Of a stretch of DNA of 64,000 bases, positions 21,801 to 29,427 are shown one piece after another. Position 1 is the stretch's first letter; the number at the start of each line of letters is the position of its first letter. The notes below the pieces were generated by a model. The model worked only from the letters and a program-made list of their open reading frames with translations, made no database searches and was not told where the DNA came from. Origin of the DNA: Lepidonotus clava (Eukaryota > Annelida > Polychaeta > Phyllodocida > Polynoidae); assembly GCA_936440205.1 (NCBI GenBank), contig OW387146.1, positions 23,808,458 through 23,872,457 on the forward strand. Direction: 5' to 3'. The translations under genes and the position numbers were made by a program.

Positions 21801-24800
21801 GCGAAGGATCACCGTGGGAGCACCACAGCAAAGGCCAGTACGAGACTCCTCTTCACCGCAGCAAGGATGTCCGCCGCTCACAGTGCTCGTCCTGGGAGCA
21901 TGAAGGCAGGGGCCATAATGACGTTTCTTGGCATGAGGAATGGCACGACCGCCAATTCTCAGAACAGCCCCTAAGGGAGCATAGACGCCAGGACAGCCAA
22001 GATGTCCGTCGCTCACAGACCTCACCTTGGAAACACGAAGACAAGGGCCAATATAGATCACCAGTTTCCTTCATCATTGGGAACCCAATTAGCAGCCAGC
22101 CTTCCTCAATTGTCAGGCTGGAAAGGGATCCCCCCCAAGGTTTGGGAAAGCAGGTTGAGAAAGCAGTGGAGACAGACGTTGGGGCTACGATGGGCAAGAA
22201 GCAGACTACAGTGAGGAGGCCAGCAAAGTCACCAATCCCATACCTGAACAGAAGTGGATCATGCAGCCATTCCCAGAGCCAGCTAAGGCAGTGTGTCAAC
22301 TGCCAAGAGTTGGGCCACTTCTTGCGTGGGTGCCCCAAATGTAAACTGGTGGGAGCAGAGATTACGGCATCGGAAAACTAGGAAGGGGTGGTCAGCGCGA
22401 CCAATCGCCACCCCTCCTTAACCGAGGTCGCCCACCGGACCGAGTGTCACACTTTGGCCCGGAAATCCAACAGGCTCCACCCATTGAACAGAAAACCCAG
22501 GTTCCAATAGCTGCAAAGAACAAGGAGACAGGAGAAGTCCAGGCCCACTCAACACTGAACACTGTAGGAGGTGCTAGGAAGCGCAACCAATTACCACCCC
22601 TCCTTAACCGAGGTCACCCGCCGGACCGAGTATCACACTTTGGCCCAGAAATCCAACAGGCTCCACGGCGACCCCTCATCACTAGCCACTCCTGGGATCA
22701 GCCCTCATGCCCGGACCGAGATCACCCACTGGATCAAGCCCAGTTTTTGGAGCAATCGCTGGACCGAATATCACACTTCGGCCCGGAATTCGAACAGGCC
22801 CCACCCATGGACCAGAAATCCCAAGATCCGGTAGCTGCCCAGAACCAGAAGACAGGAGAAATCCCAGCCTGCCTAACAGTGAATGCTGTGAGAGGTGCTC
22901 GGAAGTGTGCCCTATCACCAACCCTTCTGAACAGAGGTTGCCCCCCAGACCAGGCTCAACCCATGAACTGGGAATCCCGAAATCTGGCAAATGCTCAGGA
23001 CAAGAAGATTGGAGAAGTTCCAGCTCACCTGCCAGCGAACACTGACCAGTCACCAACCCTTCTCAACCAAGAACACCGCCCGGATCGGACTTCACACTTG
23101 GGCCAGGAAGTTCCATCCCAGCTCAATGAAAATCACCTTCTGGAACAGGCACCACGCTTGGACCAGGAAACCCGGCAGGAATCACTTGGGCTCGGGCAAG
23201 AGGAAGAGCATCCCCTGGCCTCGGCTCCATCCTTTGGCCAAAGTCCACAACAGGTGACCAATGCCACAGGCAAGAAGGCGTCCCAAGACAAAAAGACTAG
23301 AAGAGTTACAGTTCAACCACTTGTGAACACAGAGGGAGATGCTGCACACAGGGAAGACCAAGAAGTCAAGCTCCTGTCTACAGTCCATGGAGGCCAGATT
23401 AGGAGCGTCACTGGCTCCCTGCAAGTGGCCATACCACCTGGTTTGTGGGAGAGTGGTGTCACTGAGCCGCCAGTTAACATCGTGGGGCTCGTAGGCCAAG
23501 GGGGAACCCTGGTCCTCCTTCCGCAGCTGCCTGGGACCCAGTTGGCTTTCACTGGCTGGGACCCAGACAACGACCAGCTTCCCGCACCAGCTAGGCCACC
23601 CCTCAACATCGCAGGGCTCATGGGCCAAGGAGGGGCCCGAGTTCTCCTTCCCCAGCTGCCTGGCAACCAGTCAGCTCTTGCTGGCTGGGACCCAAACAAC
23701 AATCAGCCCCCCGCATCAGTCAGAGGTCTCAAAGTGACCTTTGGAGGCATTGGACCCCGAAAGGTCCAGTGGGGGAACCAGGCAACAACCCCCGAGCCAG
23801 AAAGGACAGAAGAGGAGAACCATACGGTCTCAATTGAGGGGACCGCACTGCCCTCAAAGACAGCCAGTTCAACCAGGGCAGAGGCCAACGTACCAAGGCC
23901 CCCTGAGGGTAGAAAGGTTCCACCGCAAAAACAGAAGCTGGTGCCCACAACAAAAGCTCACCCACCTAGTGCAGGGGCCCCTAAGACTATGTTCAGTACC
24001 TCAGGAAAACTTCTGAGGGCTGACCGCCACCCGGAACTGGATCAGGTGGTGCAGAGCCTGGAGCTGTGCAAGCTCCTTCAGGAGACCAACAATCCCTACC
24101 TCTGCCCGAGAGGTATCCGGTCCGACCAGCATAGACTGACTTCGATCCGCCTGGTGACGGGCTAAGTAGGAGAACTTCGAGGAATCCCACCCAGCCTCAA
24201 CTTGGAGAGCTCCTCGGGGAACGCCCGGAAGTTTTTCGGGCTGTAGGTCAAGAGGATCTACCACTGTAAATAGTAGCAACTAGATGCTCACCCTAGAGCC
24301 TATAGACTGTACATACACCCGTAGAGCCAGATGTTAGTAAGATATAGTTCTACAGCAGGCCTCTTCTAATGGAGGGGGCCCTCCTAAAAATGGCCTCTTC
24401 TGATGGAGGGGGCCCTCTTGAAAGACCACTTCCACAACAGCCAACTTAAGGAAAGATAATGACCACCACTTCTGGTGGAGTGAACTCTTATGAGGAAATC
24501 AATTAAAGCCACCACCAACTCAAAAGGGAATGATGACTCAAAATGGAATGACGGTTCTGATGGAGGGAGCCCTCCTAAAAAATGGAATGGGGAGGAGTGT
24601 AGGAAACGTCGATCGTCGTAATTCCATTTTCGGCCACCACGCGTCGTCGGAGGCTGCCGGATAACCCGACCTCAGTTTGAACCCGACCTTTGAGATAACC
24701 ACATGCAAAATAGCTGTAGTTATCTTGGAGTAGTTCAAGCCACCCACAGAATCCTACAAGTAAGTTATAATTTGCTTACAACACTAGTAGAAGGCCTCTC

Positions 24801-25180
24801 TTGTTTCAAAATAAACTCACCCATGTCTAATATAGGTATAAGTCTTAAAAACTTCATAAGCGCGATGGAATCTGGGATGATTTGCGCTACAAACAATACT
24901 ATCTATTTCGGTGAAAGAAATAGATAGACGAATCGCTAAATCTACCCAGTCTGAACATAACCTTTCAGATAACTTTAAAAATAAAATCTGAATAGTTTCG
25001 TCAGATATGAGCAACACATTTTTATCATGATCCAGTATAAAACTTAAAACAATTTCCTTGAGGTCTTCACGATGTATTTGTGTAAAAGCTGAAAGTAAAT
25101 CGTTTAAATAATAATCTTTATCAACTCTGCTCCACCATAAATTCAACATATGAAGTATATTTGAGAGTAACAACGAAGCT
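18832..25180 (-). CDS. Partial gene with tandem death domains, intron carrying an LTR element
   Basis: Two exons are visible on the minus strand: 24821-25180 (acceptor after gatag, donor GTGAGT) and 18832-18894 (acceptor gcgcag, donor GTAACT). Both are flanked by phase-2 introns and join in frame. The first begins in the C-terminal half of one death domain (LWWSRVDKDYYLNDLLSAF, then IHREDLKEI) and continues into the first helices of a second (LSERLCSDWVDLAIRLSIS, then FTEIDSI). The second exon supplies the last helix of the second domain (SWNKRTPRAWNVMRATHKRG). Death domains mediate homotypic assembly in apoptosis and innate immune signalling. Other exons on both sides were not found, so the gene is incomplete. 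The fold call rests on the W/LA/I pattern and the repeating phase-2 exon plan. Confidence 0.65.
18913..19095 (+). repeat. 5' LTR (183 bp)
   Basis: Starts TG, ends CA and matches 24598-24780 at every base read. It contains a Cys-box-free GC-rich first half (cgtcgatcgtcg, ccaccacgcgtcgtcgg). Confidence 0.92.
19897..20040 (+). repeat. 40-bp tandem repeat in the LTR element leader
   Basis: The unit starting ggatttgttccggtatcc begins at 19897, 19937, 19977 and 20017, an exact 40-bp period; the last copy is partial. Each unit holds a small palindrome (ttccggtatccaaggaa). Looser relatives of the unit continue to about 20290. It lies between the primer-binding site and the gag-like ORF, where leader or packaging signals of such elements are expected. 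Confidence 0.85.
20384..22381 (+). CDS. Gag-like ORF with helix-hairpin-helix and zinc knuckle
   Basis: The open frame extends up to an ATG at 20225; I prefer the ATG at 20384 because similarity begins just after it (665 aa). Residues about 11-55 read as a helix-hairpin-helix motif of the ComEA type (NINTASLTKLETLPGIGLS). The middle is acidic and predicted helical; residues about 390-560 are degenerate repeats around DVRRSQ and SPWEH. The end carries a CCHC zinc knuckle, CVNCQELGHFLRGC (CX2CX4HX4C), typical of nucleocapsid regions. Role as the RNA-binding structural protein of the LTR element is inferred from position and the knuckle. The helix-hairpin-helix part is unusual for a gag. Confidence 0.75.
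   Translation: MACYMEADTPFNINTASLTKLETLPGIGLSQAKAIWKVFQDYGPVKSLNQVAAHLDPAVMQLLKEAFLDNKIDTGRYDLHQQEMVRKRAAIEDLRQRQYAAIKLKLLTDAFTARKMDMGLYDLYRQEARSLRSIIHNSEQKQADKGKEPQNRQPQEQGNSLQSKRADEVSCESRDKEDHIGQEVSDWTPVEKSPTLLEMIEQWASTRLEEPSSTVEVPVIPPPAQQQRITHHIPPIEPSSTEKEQPMLPPESTISESGYGSERSEEEETSKHPESELERLECQVREAEEGAQHWNQEAEERASKWREAYSNVRGGRSGRGGGQGCQAELEERSGSSGWPAPQWHSTPQWKGSVWDNLHILHQHTREEEYRGQGGSYSPEPSHPWDVHRSPGSPWEHRDECQYETPRHHSKDVRRSQGSLWEQEDGDRSDFSRHEEWHDRQISEQSPREQGRQNSRDTFRSRKSPWEHQGEGQSEGSPWEHHSKGQYETPLHRSKDVRRSQCSSWEHEGRGHNDVSWHEEWHDRQFSEQPLREHRRQDSQDVRRSQTSPWKHEDKGQYRSPVSFIIGNPISSQPSSIVRLERDPPQGLGKQVEKAVETDVGATMGKKQTTVRRPAKSPIPYLNRSGSCSHSQSQLRQCVNCQELGHFLRGCPKCKLVGAEITASEN
22444..24165 (+). 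CDS. Second ORF of the LTR element, function unknown
   Basis: This 573-aa frame starts 62 bp after the gag-like ORF in a different frame. It is Pro/Gln/Asn-rich and repetitive: units around SHFGPEIQQAPP and DQAPxLDQE recur in the first half, and NIVGLVGQGGTLVLLPQLPG and NIAGLMGQGGARVLLPQLPG are a duplicated pair. No protease, reverse transcriptase or integrase motif is recognisable. It may be an extended gag or accessory product. Neighbouring antisense ORFs are shadows of its GC-rich codon use. Confidence 0.55.
   Translation: MSHFGPEIQQAPPIEQKTQVPIAAKNKETGEVQAHSTLNTVGGARKRNQLPPLLNRGHPPDRVSHFGPEIQQAPRRPLITSHSWDQPSCPDRDHPLDQAQFLEQSLDRISHFGPEFEQAPPMDQKSQDPVAAQNQKTGEIPACLTVNAVRGARKCALSPTLLNRGCPPDQAQPMNWESRNLANAQDKKIGEVPAHLPANTDQSPTLLNQEHRPDRTSHLGQEVPSQLNENHLLEQAPRLDQETRQESLGLGQEEEHPLASAPSFGQSPQQVTNATGKKASQDKKTRRVTVQPLVNTEGDAAHREDQEVKLLSTVHGGQIRSVTGSLQVAIPPGLWESGVTEPPVNIVGLVGQGGTLVLLPQLPGTQLAFTGWDPDNDQLPAPARPPLNIAGLMGQGGARVLLPQLPGNQSALAGWDPNNNQPPASVRGLKVTFGGIGPRKVQWGNQATTPEPERTEEENHTVSIEGTALPSKTASSTRAEANVPRPPEGRKVPPQKQKLVPTTKAHPPSAGAPKTMFSTSGKLLRADRHPELDQVVQSLELCKLLQETNNPYLCPRGIRSDQHRLTSIRLVTG
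24355..24590 (+). repeat. Degenerate repeats before the 3' LTR
   Basis: The motif tctgatggagggggccctcct occurs three times (about 24365, 24400 and 24553) with variants; gggccc/gagccc palindromes sit at the centre of each. They occupy the 3' untranslated part of the LTR element. Confidence 0.7.
24598..24780 (+). repeat. 3' LTR (183 bp)
   Basis: Identical to 18913-19095, preceded by the purine tract and followed by the ACAC target duplication. Confidence 0.92.
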
Positions 25181-25439
25181 CTATCTCGAAAAAAACTGGA
25201 ACTTCGCGCGCGCGGAATTACATGCATAAAGTTTTTTAAAACTGTTTTAGCAAAAATAGCTTATAAATAGTTATATTGCAGAATAACCCATGTTTCAATC
25301 TATGCTTATTCAAATACCACAATATTTGGTAATTTCTCAAAACTTTGTATTTCTCTTAATTATTGGTCATTTTTGACATTTAACATATCATTTTGCTCAC
25401 ACTGATGTAAAAGAATGTTTTCCATAGAAATATCCAACC

Positions 25440-25600
25440 CTCATTTAATATCTCCACACTTTTCTATCTTCACTCTAGGAATAATTTTATGCTCCACAGG
25501 CAGAGACCACATGCTGTGTCAATCACCCCACCCCAGTCCTTCCTTCAGATCAGATAACCAGCTGGTCACCAGACACCACTAACCGCAGGCTAAGGAAAAG
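25440..25600 (-). repeat. Dispersed SINE-like repeat, copy 2 (inverted)
   Basis: Complement of 16150-16310 with scattered differences: ctccacacttttctatcttc and gataaccagctgg are the anchors. Confidence 0.55.
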
Positions 25601-25671
25601 CTTGTCCTATTTTGAACTGTTACTCATCACAAGGGTATTTCTAGGCCTGCAGAAGCGCGCCGTAAAACTCC

Positions 25672-25850
25672 TAACAGAAATTCCCTGAGATAAAAATGGT
25701 CTTAGAAAATAAGCAGCAGGAGAAACTCCCCTGAGATAAAGACGGACTTAGAAAATATGCGACAGGAGAAACTCCCCTGAGATAAAGTTGGACTTAGAAA
25801 ATGAGCAGCAGGAGAAACTCTTCTGAGATAAACATAAACTTAGAAAATAA
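25672..25850. repeat. 46-bp tandem repeat, four copies
   Basis: The landmark ctgagataaa recurs at 25685, 25731, 25777 and 25823, an exact 46-bp period; units also share gcaggagaaactc and cttagaaaat. Confidence 0.85.
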
Positions 25851-25983
25851 AATTTTACTTACAAAATAAGCAAAAGGTAAAATTCCTATAAGGTTAATAT
25901 TTTCATGAGCCTGGTAATCTCAAATGCATTTCCCCGAACTAAAATAAATAAAGCCTAAAATTAAAAGAACTGAAACTCCATTT

Positions 25984-26318
25984 TCGCACCATGATACACC
26001 CTAGATCTAGAATTTCGCACGGTGACACGGACTGGATCTATAATTTAGCACGATGACATGAACTGGATCTAAATTTTCGCACGATGACACGGAGTGGATC
26101 TAGAATTTAGCACGATGACATGAACTTGATCTAGAATTTCGCACGATGACATGAACTTGATCTAAAATTTCGCACGATTACACGTATTGGATCTAGAATT
26201 TCGTGCGATGACACGGACTGGATCTAGAATTTCGCACGATGACATGAACTGGATCTTGAATTTCGCACGATGACACGAACTGGATCTTGAATTTCGCACG
26301 ATGACATGAACTGGATCT
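25984..26318. repeat. 31-bp satellite, about eleven copies
   Basis: Units of the form gatctagaatttcgcacgat followed by gacatgaactg repeat about every 31 bp, with A/C and gacacgga variants alternating. No gene is seen in it. Confidence 0.85.
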
Positions 26319-26410
26319 CCCCTACTACTACTTGTAGCTAGGCCCCTGTAGACCCTTATAATGGTTATAATTAGGCCCTATGGCTCACTTAAATTGTATA
26401 GGCCTAGATG

Positions 26411-26555
26411 CAGGGACGGATTTAGAGGGGGTGGGGATGTGGCGCCCATCCCTCTGTGTAAATCTGGTGTTTATAGCTTTCATTTTTATAAGGGGGGGGG
26501 GGGGGTCAGGGGTCAGGATACGCCCCAGAGCATTATTGGCCCTGGATCCGCCCCT
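26411..26555. mobile_element. Small MITE with CAGGGACGGATTTAG end
   Basis: Left cagggacggatttag and right ctggatccgcccct are imperfect inverted repeats enclosing a G14 tract. No target duplication is clear. Confidence 0.45.
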
Positions 26556-26728
26556 TACCTTGCACGGCAATACTATGAATAAAAGAAGGCTTTCTCTTAC
26601 ATTTTCGATGACATTTGATATCTTATAATTTGGCGAAAATGGTGTTGCTAACTTTATTTGGCAACTCCACTAAGCAACGAAATACGTGGCGCGAAAACAT
26701 GTTAGGATTGACTTCACCAGAACACCGG

Positions 26729-27991
26729 GCAGAAGGGCCGTTGGTCCAATAAGACCCTACTGCAAGTAGGGTCTGCAAAGCCTACTTCAAGTAGGGTCTG
26801 TATGACAGCCAATCAGAATGCTGGAAGCCTACTTGTAGTAGGGTTTTGGACTTAGAGCGTGGAGCTCAAAGGCCATCTGTGGTGTGTCATTAGAAGGCTA
26901 CTTGTAGTAGGGTATTGGACTCAAAGCCTACTTCTAGTAGGCTTTGTGTCCAGAAGCCTACTGGTAGTAGGGTAAAGGAAAGCCTACTTGAAGTAGGGTT
27001 TGAGACCTAAAGCCTACTGGAAGTAGGGGTCAGGACCTAAAGCCTACTTGTAGTAGGGTTCAGGACTAAACCCTACTTGTAGTAGGGTTCAGGACCTAAT
27101 GCCTACTTCAAGTAGGCTTTGGTTCCAGAAGCCTACTGGAAGTAGGGTAAGAGAAAGGCTACTTCTAGTAGGGTTGGGGACCTGAAGCCTAGACTACTTG
27201 TAGTAGGGTGCAAGACCCAAAGCCTACTTCTAACCCCTAGGGCCTTGAAGAAAGCCTACTGGTAGTAGGGTAATGGACTCAAAGCCTACTTCTAGTAGGC
27301 ATTGGGACCCAAAGCCTACTTGTAGTAGGGTTTAAAAACCCTACTTCTAGTGGGGGTATGGATGGGGGGGTCCCACGTCGCATGTCGAATTTAAAAACCG
27401 GCCGTGTCGCCTGTCACTATATCACAGATTAGACCTATGTCCCATGTCGAATTTAAGAATTGGCCATGTCGCCTGTCACTATCTACTTAATGCTCCTGTC
27501 CCATGTCGAATTTAAGAAAGGGCCCATGTCATTTGTCACTTAATTGCCATGTCCCTTGTCGAATTTAAGAAATGACTGTGTCGCCGTGTCGAATTTAAGA
27601 ATTGCCCATGTCGCAGTGTTGATTTTAAGGGTCTAGACCCATTCTAGTAGGGTTCAGTATACCCGAAGCCTACTTGTAGTAGGGTGAGAACTTGGAGTTA
27701 CAGTCATGGAACTTGAAAGTCCATATTAGATATCCTATGTTTAGATATTACTATGAACTTCTAAGCAGAAATTACTTCAGAACACCTAATTGAAATAGTG
27801 TCTGAATGCACCACATTACTTCTAGTAGCCTTCCAGACAAATATACAACTTCTAATACTATGCAGAAAGTAGTTAGAATATATTCTAAATGGTTTAGAAT
27901 TTCATTTGCTAGCTGAGTGTAAGACCCTACTTGAAGTAGGGTTGGAAACCCTACTGGAAGTAGGGTCTTATTGGACCAACGGCCCGCCTGC
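26729..27991. mobile_element. Palindrome-packed DNA transposon with perfect 9-bp target duplication
   Basis: A 1263-bp element bounded by inverted repeats: left GCAGAAGGGCCGTTGGTCC and right, as complement, GCAGGCGGGCCGTTGGTCC, each continuing into AATAAGACCCTACT. GAACACCGG stands on both sides (26720-26728 and 27992-28000). Nine-base duplications are typical of Mutator-like elements, which is my tentative class. The interior holds about 20 copies of an imperfect palindrome, CCTACTTNNAGTAGG with variants, usually 30-40 bp apart, plus a 290-bp satellite-like insert. There is no ORF, so it would depend on a transposase made elsewhere. Confidence 0.88.
27352..27641. repeat. CATGTCGAATTTAAG block inserted in the palindrome transposon
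   Basis: This 290-bp block splits one palindrome unit and is flanked by TTCTAGT on both sides (27345-27351 and 27642-27648), as expected for an insertion with a 7-bp target duplication, although TTCTAGT is also part of the host palindrome. It contains about six repeats around catgtcgaatttaaga and ends gggtctagaccc. A smaller relative lies at 11720-11870. Confidence 0.7.
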
Positions 27992-28547
27992 GAACACCGG
28001 CAACCAGCTAAATAGAAATCGACGATTGCAGCGCCATCTAGCGGAATAAATGAGAACAAGTGCTAGGCGTTCAAAATGGATTACTTGTGAAGACAAATTG
28101 TTTTGTAAGTATTCGACATACAAATTTGTATTAATAACATGATTTCTGTGTTCTAGATATTCGTGGATACTCAGTTTATGTATTGAAACCTCCAATTATA
28201 TCCGGTGGTACATCTAATGATTAAAATCTTTGTTTAATTGATGCGTTGATGGCGTAGCTGTGAGCGATAATATAAGATTTTAACCTTCTTGTAAACAAAT
28301 GAATTGAAACCAATCTCATGCATATATGTTTGTTATTCGTTGCTACAATGATAAAATAGACAATTGCTAGACCTTAAAGAGGTTTAAACTACTAGGGGCT
28401 TGAAGCTCTCGTAAAAGAATCAAGCTTCTTGTCCTAGAATCTTTGTCCAACACCAACTCCAGTCTCTGTCTGGTTATCAACTGCCCCCTTCCCCGACAAA
28501 ACGTCAAACTCAAAAGTAAAATTCAAAATAGTAGGACGAGTATACTC

Positions 28548-29085
28548 GCAGAAGGGCCGTTGGTCCAATAAGTACGTAGTGCAAATAGGGTCTGCAAAGC
28601 CTACTTCAAGTAGGGTCTGTATGACAGCCAATCAATAATAATAATACAATACTGTTTATTCACAGCCCTTGTTGGGGCAAAGGAAAGGCAATCAGAATGC
28701 TAGAAGCCTACTTGTAAGTTGTAGTAGGATTTTGGACCAATTGTTTGGACTAAGAATGTGAAACTCAAACTGTGATGGGCATTGGAAGGCTACGTAGTAT
28801 GTAGTAGGGTATTTTGGTAGGGTATGAGACTCAAAGCCTACTTTTAGAAGGCTTTGGGTCCAGAAGACTACTGGTACTAGGGTAAATTACTAAAAGAAAG
28901 CCTACTTCTAGTATGGTTTGAGATCCAAAGCCTACTTCTAGTAGGGACTCAAAGCAAGCCTTCTGGTCATAGGGTAATGGACTCAAAGCATACTTCTAGT
29001 ACCAGTAGTAGGCTTTGGAATCCGAAGCCTACTTGTAGTAGGGTTTACAAAACCTAGTACTTCTATAGTAGGGTTCGGTACCTGT
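28548..29085. mobile_element. Second, degraded copy of the palindrome transposon
   Basis: It begins with the same gcagaagggccgttggtccaa end and follows the first copy through tgtatgacagccaatca. About ten palindrome units can be traced, several broken. The right terminal repeat is missing and no target duplication was found. It is shorter and clearly older than the copy 0.6 kb upstream. Confidence 0.8.
28635..28689 (-). mobile_element. Tiny LINE 3'-end insertion
   Basis: A 55-bp insert in the second palindrome element is bracketed by AATCA (28630-28634 and 28690-28694) and is absent from the first copy at the matching place. Read on the minus strand it ends aataaacagtattgtattattattat, a LINE-type 3' tail with a TAT repeat. 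A strongly 5'-truncated LINE is the simplest reading. Confidence 0.65.
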
Positions 29086-29427
29086 AGCAGGGCTTGACAT
29101 TAAGGGCAAGTGTGGGTAAACTTTTACCTGCCCGACCTTTAAATTCACCTGCCCACCCTTACTGGAGTATCATAATATTTCTTTGAATTTGTTAACGTTT
29201 CTTTGAGTCAGGGAAAAATTGTGTGTTGGTCGGGTTACCTGGATACATTACAGCAATTTATTTTTAGGCCTAAGATTCTTCACTACAACTTTCTTGTAAA
29301 AAAGTCTGATCCCGCTAAAAATTGAGGCTAGGTCTGGTTACCTGATTACAACCATTTATTTTTAGGCCTGACCCTTTCACTAAAATATTTTTTTTTGTAG
29401 ACGCAGATGCAGACGTAGGTAATCAAG

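Larger units (their letters stand above)
18913..24780 (+). mobile_element. 5.87-kb LTR retrotransposon, probably non-autonomous
   Basis: Two 183-bp LTRs (18913-19095 and 24598-24780), beginning TGTAGG and ending TTACA, appear identical. A TGG-initial primer-binding site starts at 19097 (tggtgccaggagtg) and a purine tract (ggaatggggaggag) abuts the 3' LTR. ACAC flanks both sides (18909-18912 and 24781-24784), a 4-bp target duplication. Two long plus-strand ORFs are present, one gag-like, but no reverse transcriptase, RNase H or integrase motif is seen. Identical LTRs and a clean target duplication indicate a very recent insertion. Superfamily (Gypsy-like or other) cannot be set without a polymerase. 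It looks whole at its ends and lies in an intron of the death-domain gene, in antisense orientation to it. Confidence 0.9.

Noticed and set aside
21125-23965. Antisense ORFs up to 247 aa over the LTR element
   Set aside because: They follow the GC-rich repetitive codons of the sense ORFs and show no domain.
26729-27340. CRISPR-like regular spacing of short repeats
   Set aside because: The repeats are variable palindromes with spacers that are themselves related, inside an element with inverted ends and a target duplication in a eukaryotic genome.
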